Assembly: GCA_934358955.1 (NCBI GenBank)
Contig: CAKRLC010000076.1
Location: 1-13,032 of the forward strand
Origin: an uncultured Roseburia sp.
GTDB lineage: Bacteria; Bacillota; Clostridia; Lachnospirales; Lachnospiraceae
Direction: 5' to 3'
Length of the DNA stretch: 13,032 nt
The stretch's first letter is position 1. Each line of letters opens with the position of its first letter. This document shows positions 8,101 through 13,032 of this stretch, piece by piece. The notes beneath the pieces were generated by a model. That model ran no database searches and had not been told where the DNA came from. It worked only from the letters and a program-made list of their open reading frames with translations. The translations under genes were made by a program, and so were the position numbers.

Positions 8101-8648
8101 TGCTCCGGGATCCCATGATCCTGTAATTCCAGGAAGAAATTGCCCTTTCCAAAGCAGCTTTCATATTTGTATGCAATTTCCTTTGCTTCTTCATAAAGTC
8201 CGCGCACCAGATAACGCTGCACTTCTCCTGCAAGGCAGGCACTCAGCGCAATGATCCCCTCATGATATTGCTGCAGCACTTCCATATCAACACGCGGCTT
8301 ATAGTAGTAGCCATCTACAAATCCCTTGGAAACGATCTTCATCAGATTCTGATATCCCTGATTGTTCTCGGCCAGTAAAACCAGATGATAATAGCGGTCC
8401 TCACCATGGGACTGTTCCCTGTCAAACCGGGAATTTGGTGCCACATAGACCTCACAGCCTAAAATCGGATTGATCCCTGCTGCTTTTGCTGCTTTATAGA
8501 AATCAATGACACCAAACATCACCCCATGATCCGTGATAGCTGCACTGTTCATTCCAAGCTCTTTGACTCTGGAAACATATTCTTTTATTTTGTTCGAGCC
8601 ATCCAGAAGTGAAAATTCCGTATGAACATGAAGGTGTGTAAATGCCAT
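5127..8648 (-). CDS. dnaE: DNA polymerase III alpha subunit, DnaE type
   Basis: This C-family replicative polymerase has 1173 residues, the normal DnaE length. The PHP domain (1 to about 210) opens HLHVHTEFSLLDG and keeps every expected metal ligand: His7, His9, Asp16, His41, Glu66, His88, Cys138, Asp206 and His208. The polymerase core has GPGRGSAAGS (355-364), PDIDIDF (396-402) with catalytic Asp399 and Asp401, and the third catalytic Asp550 in KMDFLGLRT. The fingers include LYRPGPMDFIPKYI (641-654) and FNKSHAAAYA (761-770). QMTLF (924-928) is a beta-clamp binding motif, and an OB fold follows at about 1005-1070. GAGG lies 6 bases before the ATG. It sits 27 bases after trpS and 90 before pfkA. 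A Firmicute normally also has PolC; whether DnaE here is the main or the accessory polymerase cannot be told from this window. Confidence 0.98.
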   Translation of the reverse strand: MAFTHLHVHTEFSLLDGSNKIKEYVSRVKELGMNSAAITDHGVMFGVIDFYKAAKAAGINPILGCEVYVAPNSRFDREQSHGEDRYYHLVLLAENNQGYQNLMKIVSKGFVDGYYYKPRVDMEVLQQYHEGIIALSACLAGEVQRYLVRGLYEEAKEIAYKYESCFGKGNFFLELQDHGIPEQKTVNTQLLRLSGDTGIELVATNDVHYTYAEDAEAHDILLCIQTGKKLADENRMRYEGGQYYVKSEEEMRRLFPYAQQALDNTQKIADRCHVEIEFGVTKLPHFEVPEGYDSWTYLNKLCHEGLAKRYPKTQEQLRPKLDYELNVIREMGYVDYFLIVWDFINYARMHDIPVGPGRGSAAGSLVSYTTGITNIDPMKYNLLFERFLNPERVTMPDIDIDFCYERRGEVIDYVVEKYGKDCVTQIVTFGTLAAKGVIRDVGRVMDLPYSFCDTIAKMIPNELNITIEKALQMNPELRGMYESDASVHTLIDMSKRLEGLPRHTSMHAAGVVISQKAMDEYVPLSRASDGTITTQFIMTTIEELGLLKMDFLGLRTLTVIKDAAKLVWKNHGIKIDVNHIDYNDHTDPDAVLIDYNDKNVLDYIGTGKTEGVFQLESAGMKNFMKELKPQSLEDVIAGISLYRPGPMDFIPKYIKGKNERDSITYECKELEPILEPTYGCIVYQEQVMQIVQELAGYTMGQADNIRRAMSKKKQYVIDAERQNFVYGNEEQGIKGCIANGISEQAANKIYDSMVDFAKYAFNKSHAAAYAVVSYQTAYFKYYYPVEFMAALMTSVIDNARKVSEYIFTCRQMGIKVLPPDINEGEGAFTAVGSDIRYGLYAIKSIGRPVVDLIIEERQQNGPYKTLQTFLERVASREVNKRAVENLIKAGACDGLDGNRQQMMTIFAVMMDNLASEKKKGMSGQMTLFDLVSEEDKKDYEIQLPQLPEYSKEIKLGFEKEVLGIYLTGHPLEEYETRWRKNANALTTDFVLDEETDTVKIKDNQRVTVGGMITEKTIKYTKNNKVMAFLTLEDLVGTVEVIVFPRDYEKYQTLLNEDEKVFITGKANVEEEKNGKLICEQIQSFDDVKRELWLQFGTKEAYEKQEQQLYGMLHDSDGKDSVVIYISSLKAMKRLPASMNICINDEIVNNLTNFLGKNNVKVVEKSIEKKTQRD

Positions 8649-8675
8649 TTTTTTCCTCTTTCCTTTATCGATATA

Positions 8676-9773
8676 TTATTTGCCAAATTTTTTGATCTGC
8701 GCTTCTAAGAATGTCGGGTCTTCAAAATAGTTGATCTTCATGGCAGCCTTTACTTCGCTTAATGTCTGTGCAGCTGCCTCAGCTGCTACTTCACTGCCCT
8801 TCTTTAAGATCTCATAAACGCCCTCAATGTTCTTCTCATACTCCGCTCTTCTTGCACGGATCGGGCTTAACTCTTCCTGAAGCACATTATTCAAGAACTT
8901 CTTCACTTTGACGTCGCCTAATCCACCGCGCTTATAATGATCTTTTAATTCATCCAGATTTGCATATTCCGGTAAATATTCCGCGAAATGTCCCTCGTTG
9001 CTGAATGCATCCAGATAGGTAAATACCGTATTTCCTTCGATTTTACCTGGATCTTCAATACGGATATGGTCAGGGTCTGTGAACATAGACATTACTTTCT
9101 TCTTTACATCTGCCTCAGATTCTGACAGGTAAATGCAGTTTCCTAAAGACTTGCTCATCTTTGCCTTTCCGTCTATTCCCGGCAGTCTTAAGCATGCTTT
9201 ATTGGAAGGGAGTAAAATTTCCGGATCTACTAAAGTCTCTCCATAAACAGAATTAAACTTGTGTACGATCTCTTTTGTCTGCTCTAACATTGGGAGCTGA
9301 TCCTCTCCAACCGGAACGGTAGTTGCCTTAAATGCAGTGATATCTGCTGCCTGGCTGATCGGGTAATTAAAAAATCCCATTGGGATGCTTGTCTCAAAAT
9401 TACGCATCTGGATCTCTGCTTTTACAGTTGGGTTTCTCTGCAGACGGGATACCGTCACAAGGTTCATATAGTAAAATGTCAATTCTGTCAGTTCTGCGAT
9501 ATGGGACTGGATAAAAATATTAGATTTTGCAGGATCAATCCCTACAGATAAATAATCCAATGCTACTTCCATAATATTGTCGCGGATCTTTGCAGGATTA
9601 TCTGCATTATCTGTCAGAGCCTGTGCATCTGCGATCATAATAAAAATCTTGTCAAATTCTCCCGAATTCTGTAATTCCACTCTTCTTTTTAAAGAGCCGA
9701 CATAATGTCCTACATGAAGCTTTCCTGTTGGTCTGTCACCTGTTAAAATAATTTTTGCTTTTTTATTTTCCAT
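8676..9773 (-). CDS. trpS: Tryptophanyl-tRNA synthetase
   Basis: This class I aminoacyl-tRNA synthetase of 365 residues charges tRNA-Trp with tryptophan. The HIGH-type motif is GKLHVGHYVG (17-26), GEDQLPMLE (156-164) follows the tryptophan-binding region, and KMSKS is at 205-209. The C-terminal half is helical. The opening IILTGDRPTGKLH is typical of Firmicutes and Bacteroidetes TrpRS of this length. An ATG at 9782 lies only 2 bases from AAGGAG (9785-9790), too close for initiation. The ATG at 9773 lies 11 bases away and gives the usual N-terminus, so I chose it; the choice changes three residues. It has its own promoter with a leader of about 50 bases, too short for the T-box control common for this gene in Firmicutes. 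It is followed by dnaE after 27 bases. Confidence 0.97.
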   Translation of the reverse strand: MENKKAKIILTGDRPTGKLHVGHYVGSLKRRVELQNSGEFDKIFIMIADAQALTDNADNPAKIRDNIMEVALDYLSVGIDPAKSNIFIQSHIAELTELTFYYMNLVTVSRLQRNPTVKAEIQMRNFETSIPMGFFNYPISQAADITAFKATTVPVGEDQLPMLEQTKEIVHKFNSVYGETLVDPEILLPSNKACLRLPGIDGKAKMSKSLGNCIYLSESEADVKKKVMSMFTDPDHIRIEDPGKIEGNTVFTYLDAFSNEGHFAEYLPEYANLDELKDHYKRGGLGDVKVKKFLNNVLQEELSPIRARRAEYEKNIEGVYEILKKGSEVAAEAAAQTLSEVKAAMKINYFEDPTFLEAQIKKFGK

Positions 9774-9784
9774 AATTAACATAT

Positions 9785-9790
9785 CTCCTT
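9785..9790 (-). promoter_or_regulatory. Ribosome binding site of trpS
   Basis: AAGGAG lies 2 bases from the ATG at 9782 and 11 bases from the ATG at 9773. The spacing favours the second start. Confidence 0.65.
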
Positions 9791-9832
9791 ATTTCATTAC
9801 GAACCGTTCACTGTTTAACGCATCTATGAGCT

Positions 9833-9861
9833 ATTATATAATGTTCTAATCTAACATGCAA
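9833..9861 (-). promoter_or_regulatory. Strong sigma-A type promoter for trpS-dnaE-pfkA
   Basis: The -35 TTGCAT (9856-9861) and a perfect -10 TATAAT (9833-9838) are separated by exactly 17 bases. Transcription would start near 9826. The -35 matches consensus at four of six positions. Confidence 0.8.
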
Positions 9862-9909
9862 GGGCGCATTCGCGTGGCTTGATGGCATTTTTCTCATTCC
9901 TCTTTTTCA

Positions 9910-9946
9910 AAAGGTCAGGATGAAAAGCATGTGCTTCCAGACCTTT
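9910..9946. other. Hairpin upstream of the trpS promoter, function unknown
   Basis: AAAGGTC (9910-9916) pairs with GACCTTT (9940-9946), and an inner AAGC (9925-9928) pairs with GCTT (9933-9936) around a 4-base loop. No U-tract follows on either strand, so it is not a standard terminator. It lies upstream of the predicted trpS start site, so it is not part of the trpS leader unless a second promoter exists. It may be a remnant, a small RNA or a processed 3' end. Confidence 0.4.
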
Positions 9947-9969
9947 CGATCCTCAAATCTTATAATAAA

Positions 9970-10025
9970 AAAAGACCATTGAGAAAAATTTTGGAACATA
10001 CCAGTTTTTTCTGCAATGGTCTTTT
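9970..10025 (-). terminator. Intrinsic terminator of the nucleobase permease
   Basis: AAAAGACCATTG (9970-9981) pairs perfectly with CAATGGTCTTTT (10014-10025). The stem continues inward as AGAAAAA with TTTTTCT. On the minus strand the stem runs straight into TTTTTTT, a good U-tract. It lies 20 bases past the permease stop and separates it from trpS. A U-run on the other side allows bidirectional function. Confidence 0.85.
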
Positions 10026-10045
10026 ATTTTAAATAATTATAATTC

Positions 10046-11437
10046 TTAGTTTTCCTTTGGAAGAATGATGTTTAATACCAAAGCAACTACAGCTGCAGGA
10101 ACGATTCCGGATCCACCGAAAATAAGCTGTAAGGTATCTGGAAGCATTCTTAAGATGTCACTGTTTGCTCCAAGTCCATAACCAAGTCCAAGTGCAACGG
10201 AAACAATGGTAATATTTCTGCCGCTTAACTCTTCTTTGGTGATCAGCTGGATACCGCTGACTACGATAGATGAGAACATCATAACTGCGGCTCCACCAAG
10301 AACACTCTGTGGCATGATAGAAATCAGTGCTGCAAGTTTTGGGAAAAGACCGCAAAGGATCAGCACACCTGCTCCGCAGGCAAGAGCCATTCTGTTTACA
10401 ACCTTTGTCATCGTAACAAGTCCAACGTTCTGACTGAAGGATGTATTTGGCAATACACCAAAAAGTGCTGCAAGGGAAGATCCAAGTCCGTCACAGATCA
10501 CACCACCGGAAAGCTCCTTATCTGTTGCCTCTCTTCCAAGACCACCTTCCATAACTCCGGAGATATCACCAATTGTTTCTACTGCAGTTACAATAAACAT
10601 GATCAGAACCGGAACAATTGCGCGCACATCAAACACCGGTTTTACTGGCATTACTTTCGGAAGTGCAAACCATGCTGCGTCCCTTACTTTGTCAAAATTC
10701 AATACCCATGCTTTTGTATACTCAACACCCTCTGCTGTTACGCCGGTTGTTGGAAGGATCATTCCTAAGATAAAGCATAAAATATATCCTGCTACAATAC
10801 CGATCAGAATAGAAGATGAGCTTGCCATTCCCTTTGCGAAATGCTTCACTCCAAGAATAATGATCAGTACTACTAAACCGATAAATAAATTTTCCATTGA
10901 GCCATAATCAGCTGCTGAAGAACCACCTCCAAAAGAGCTGACACCGACACTGATCAGTGAAAGACCAATAGAAAGTACTACTGTTCCGGTCACAACTGCC
11001 GGGAAAAATTTACGAAGCGGTTTTAAGAAAAATCCTAAAACACCTTCAAACAGACCGCCAATGATCGAAGCTCCCATGATCGCACCATAAGCGATCACGC
11101 CTCCGCCCATCACACCGGCAACACTTTTAAATACCCCAATAAATCCGGAGCTTGTTCCCATAATGATCGGCACACGTCCACCAACCGGTCCGATAGAGAA
11201 AAGCTGGATCAAAGTAACAACACCTGCAATGATCATTGCATTCTGTAATAACTCGACATAAACCTCTGCAAAATCAGATGCTGCACCGATTCCACAGACT
11301 CCGCAGATCACGATCAAAGGGGTTAAATTTCCGACAAACATTGCCAGAACATGCTGTAAGCCACAGATAATGGCGTCCGGCCATGGGATTCTTCCATCCA
11401 TCTCATAAGGAGATGTGTATTCTTTTGTTTTTTTCAT
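10046..11437 (-). CDS. NCS2 family nucleobase permease, purine (xanthine/urate) type
   Basis: This 463-residue polytopic membrane protein should import a nucleobase by cation symport. Hydrophobic segments fill the protein, consistent with the 14-segment fold of NCS2. Residues matching those important in E. coli XanQ are visible: His29 in GLQHVLAM, Glu287 in TAVETIGD (284-291), Asp316 in GGVICDGLGS (311-320) and Gln336-Asn337 in FSQNVGLVTMTK (334-345). This last stretch fits the NCS2 signature [QEP]-N-x-G-x(4)-T-[RKG]. Gln at 336 points to xanthine or urate; uracil carriers (UraA) have Glu there. The substrate is therefore an inference, and hypoxanthine or guanine cannot be excluded. AGGAG lies 8 bases before the ATG. 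It has its own promoter and terminator, so it is monocistronic. I see no purine riboswitch core in the leader. Confidence 0.93.
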   Translation of the reverse strand: MKKTKEYTSPYEMDGRIPWPDAIICGLQHVLAMFVGNLTPLIVICGVCGIGAASDFAEVYVELLQNAMIIAGVVTLIQLFSIGPVGGRVPIIMGTSSGFIGVFKSVAGVMGGGVIAYGAIMGASIIGGLFEGVLGFFLKPLRKFFPAVVTGTVVLSIGLSLISVGVSSFGGGSSAADYGSMENLFIGLVVLIIILGVKHFAKGMASSSSILIGIVAGYILCFILGMILPTTGVTAEGVEYTKAWVLNFDKVRDAAWFALPKVMPVKPVFDVRAIVPVLIMFIVTAVETIGDISGVMEGGLGREATDKELSGGVICDGLGSSLAALFGVLPNTSFSQNVGLVTMTKVVNRMALACGAGVLILCGLFPKLAALISIMPQSVLGGAAVMMFSSIVVSGIQLITKEELSGRNITIVSVALGLGYGLGANSDILRMLPDTLQLIFGGSGIVPAAVVALVLNIILPKEN

Positions 11438-11525
11438 CTTTTAAACTCCTGTACTTTTACTCCGTTTCTTACATTCTGTACTAATATTTCTGCACAGAAA
11501 AAGAATCTGACTATAAATCGTTAGA

Positions 11526-11555
11526 AGTATAGCACAGATTCTCCCTATCTGGAAA
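11526..11555 (-). promoter_or_regulatory. Sigma-A type promoter for the permease
   Basis: The -35 TTTCCA (11550-11555) and -10 TATACT (11526-11531) are separated by 18 bases. The leader would be about 80 bases. Within it TTTCTG can pair with the adjacent CAGAAA, or TTCTGT (11494-11499, read on the minus strand) with ACAGAA (11474-11479), giving two exclusive small hairpins of unknown meaning. Confidence 0.6.
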
Positions 11556-11634
11556 TCATTATTTTTAATAAATTTTATCGCTATGGCTTATAGATAATTC
11601 ATAAAAATTCATGATTAAAACCAGAGGCTGTGTC

Positions 11635-11792
11635 GGCAGATTACATCAAGGAAAATTTCCAGGCTTCGTTGTGCAGGACATTCCGATGAGCCTCTGAAAG
11701 CAAAAAGTGTGTCAGCAATAGCTTTCACACTTTTTTGAGTCTCATCTCCATTGCACAGAGATGCCTGGAAATTTTCCTTGATGTAATCTGCC
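11635..11792. repeat. 158-base palindromic element with perfect 30-base inverted ends (MITE-like)
   Basis: Bases 11635-11664 (starting GGCAGATTACATC) are the exact reverse complement of 11763-11792. Further paired blocks continue inward: TGTGCA on both arms, GATGAG with CTCATC, and AAAAAGTGTG (11702-11711) with CACACTTTTT (11726-11735) around a 14-base loop. The whole stretch can therefore form one long imperfect hairpin. It has no open frame of note, no transposase and no obvious target-site duplication. Just outside, CAGAGGCT (11622-11629) is the inverse of AGCCTCTG (11689-11696). The central stem with its T-run could terminate transcription in either direction. It lies between the U32 gene and the permease promoter. 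Confidence 0.8.
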
Positions 11793-11870
11793 AATTTACG
11801 TTTTGAAACTGACTTTTAAGTCTATGCGATACATATATCATCATAAAAAAAGTACGCTTGTGACATTGTG

Positions 11871-11925
11871 ATCGTTACTGCTCACTCATCCCTCGTTCCA
11901 GTAACGATTCGCAGACTCATTTTAA
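11871..11925. repeat. Hairpin repeat copy 2
   Basis: These 55 bases match 2736-2790 at 51 positions, in the same orientation. ATCGTTACTG (11871-11880) pairs with CAGTAACGAT (11899-11908) around an 18-base loop. All four differences lie in the loop, so the stem is conserved. Only this block is shared; the outer arms of copy 1 are missing. Its right end overlaps the last codons and the stop of the U32 gene. Confidence 0.8.
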
Positions 11926-12927
11926 CTTTTTATTGTCAGAATATTTTATATCATTATAATAACAGTTTCTTCCACAGCCCCTAGGAAAAATAGCGGACTT
12001 CATTTTTCTCTGATAGTCCACCTCACTATCAGAACTATTTAACAATTCTAATGCCTTCTTAAGCTGTCGGATATCTTGCTCCATAAAATTTGTATAATTC
12101 CCGCGCCCGACCAGCTTCAGATGTGTAATTCCAATCTGCTGCATCTGATAAAGCGCGCAGAGTCCGCAGCCGGTACTGCCGGTAAGATAGCCATCCTCGT
12201 CATAAGGAATCTCCTTCTCGTCTGCTTCATTGTACCTGTCCGTAAAAGTCTGTCTTAAATTTTTTTCCTCTGGGTACAGATTGCCAAGTTCATAAGGCAC
12301 TCTGCACAGATGTGTCAGCTCATCGCAATGCATGGAATTGCAGAAAGCACCGGAAAAGTGGCAGAGTTCATTTAAAATGAACGCTTCATACTCTTCCGGT
12401 GAAATACGCATTCTTTTTATGTGTGAAATACAGCTCTGCATATCATCCAGTGAATTTTTCCGGTGAAAGATCACACGCTGAATATCAAACGGCAGCATCT
12501 GTTCTAACATAATGCGGTTTACTTCTGCCATTTCACCGCTTAAGTGAATGCCACATTGAATCTTTTGCTGCCTGAGATACACGATCAACGCGGGATCTGC
12601 AATAATGAAATTTTTAAACCCTGCCTGCATACACTGTGTAATGATCTCTGCGATCATCGGATACTGTTCCTCTGTGTAATACAGGGAATTAAAGGTCAGC
12701 TTCACCGGCTTTCCATAATAGTCCACCATCTTTTTTAAGATCTGAAGCTCACTCATCGAGCCGATCTGTACATTATAATAAAGCACTTCCCTGCGATTTA
12801 ACGGATTCATCACTCCGTATTTTTTTGCCCAGGAAAATGGTACATAACCGCAGAAAAATTCATCTGCTCCGGCCTTTACAAATCTTTCATATTCATCAAT
12901 ACTTCCTAAGCCTGCAACGATCTGCAT
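11917..12927 (-). CDS. Peptidase U32 family protein, cysteine-rich, probable iron-sulfur protein
   Basis: This 336-residue soluble protein opens like U32 proteins (MQIVAGLGS, then AGADEFFCGY at 19-28) and has GIHLSGEMAEVNR (126-138). Despite the family name, characterised relatives (UbiU/UbiV, TrhP, RlhA) take part in RNA or ubiquinone hydroxylation, and some bind a [4Fe-4S] cluster. The region of the U32 signature reads ELCHFSGAFCNSMHC (187-201), a departure from the usual HGxxC...SGxC form. Cys196, Cys201, Cys208 and Cys254 or Cys257 are candidate cluster ligands; CGRNC (318-322) adds two more. The substrate is unknown. The ATG is three bases after the upstream stop, with AAGGTGG (12939-12945) 11 bases ahead, so the two genes are probably coupled. 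The final Leu-Lys-stop is encoded by repeat copy 2. Family membership is likely; function is open. Confidence 0.82.
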   Translation of the reverse strand: MQIVAGLGSIDEYERFVKAGADEFFCGYVPFSWAKKYGVMNPLNRREVLYYNVQIGSMSELQILKKMVDYYGKPVKLTFNSLYYTEEQYPMIAEIITQCMQAGFKNFIIADPALIVYLRQQKIQCGIHLSGEMAEVNRIMLEQMLPFDIQRVIFHRKNSLDDMQSCISHIKRMRISPEEYEAFILNELCHFSGAFCNSMHCDELTHLCRVPYELGNLYPEEKNLRQTFTDRYNEADEKEIPYDEDGYLTGSTGCGLCALYQMQQIGITHLKLVGRGNYTNFMEQDIRQLKKALELLNSSDSEVDYQRKMKSAIFPRGCGRNCYYNDIKYSDNKKLK

Positions 12928-12930
12928 CTG

Positions 12931-13032
12931 TTAAAGTTCCACCTTTTCTATCTCACAGGTATGCGTCTTTGTCTTTTTGTCATAATTAATTCCACAAAGA
13001 AGCAATTCTCCTTTGTAATCTTCTAATGCTTT
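12931..13032 (-). CDS. C-terminal end of an unidentified gene (5' part beyond window)
   Basis: Thirty-three codons and a TAA are visible, in frame to the window edge. The sequence includes YKGELLLCGINYDKKTKTH and ends CEIEKVEL. The pattern LLLxGINYDKKTKxHxC recalls the C-terminus of AAA-ATPase-like proteins with a PD-(D/E)XK nuclease-like tail, which are abundant in Lachnospiraceae, but this is memory of a short stretch and could be wrong. The stop is three bases before the U32 start, and the U32 ribosome binding site lies inside this frame, which supports both being expressed together. Confidence 0.55.
   Translation of the reverse strand, partial: KALEDYKGELLLCGINYDKKTKTHTCEIEKVEL

Noticed and set aside
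9783..9830. T-box riboswitch in front of trpS
   Set aside because: The near-consensus promoter at 9833-9861 leaves too little leader, and I found neither a T-box sequence nor an antiterminator/terminator pair there.
11438..11525. Purine riboswitch in front of the permease
   Set aside because: The conserved loop and junction bases of the purine aptamer are not present; only small hairpins are seen.
11635..11792. Complete insertion sequence
   Set aside because: The element is 158 bases with no open frame for a transposase and no clear target duplication.
1..13032. CRISPR array, prophage, toxin-antitoxin or defence system
   Set aside because: No regularly spaced repeats, phage genes or toxin pairs were found. 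The only hint of a nuclease-like protein is the 33-codon tail at 12931-13032, which is too short to build on.

Overview
All recognisable genes in this 13 kb window lie on the minus strand. They are ordinary low- to mid-GC anaerobic Firmicutes genes, and the gene set, the AGGAGG-type ribosome binding sites and the protein sequences suggest a Clostridia member, most likely Lachnospiraceae (the Roseburia/Eubacterium/Blautia/Coprococcus range). This placement is by protein resemblance only; no rRNA is present.

Read in the direction of transcription (high to low coordinates), the window holds four blocks. (1) 13032-11917: the last 33 codons of an unidentified gene, then a cysteine-rich peptidase-U32-family protein whose start lies three bases after the upstream stop. 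(2) 11555-9970: a promoter, a purine-type NCS2 nucleobase permease and a strong hairpin terminator. (3) 9861-2884: a near-consensus promoter, then trpS (tryptophanyl-tRNA synthetase), dnaE (DNA polymerase III alpha) and pfkA (6-phosphofructokinase) with gaps of 27 and 90 bases. A hairpin follows, then a TrmH/SpoU RNA methyltransferase that overlaps a small conserved protein of unknown function by 4 bases. (4) 2697-1: a promoter, a small alarmone synthetase (RelP/YwaC type) and, overlapping it by 4 bases, an ABC-F translation factor of the Uup/YfmR type that runs off the window.

The theme is housekeeping: translation (trpS, the RNA methylase, ABC-F), replication (dnaE), central metabolism (pfkA), the stringent response (the alarmone synthetase) and nucleobase uptake. 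I see no phage, transposase, CRISPR array, tRNA or rRNA.

The least ordinary content is between genes. A 55-base hairpin-forming sequence occurs twice, at 2735-2790 and 11871-11925, each time against the 3' end of a minus-strand gene. At the first site it is part of a nested palindromic element of about 150 bases; at the second it supplies the stop codon of the U32 gene. A separate 158-base element at 11635-11792 is bounded by a perfect 30-base inverted repeat and folds on itself throughout. These look like non-autonomous, MITE-like or structured 3'-end repeats. I found no evidence of a new multi-gene system.
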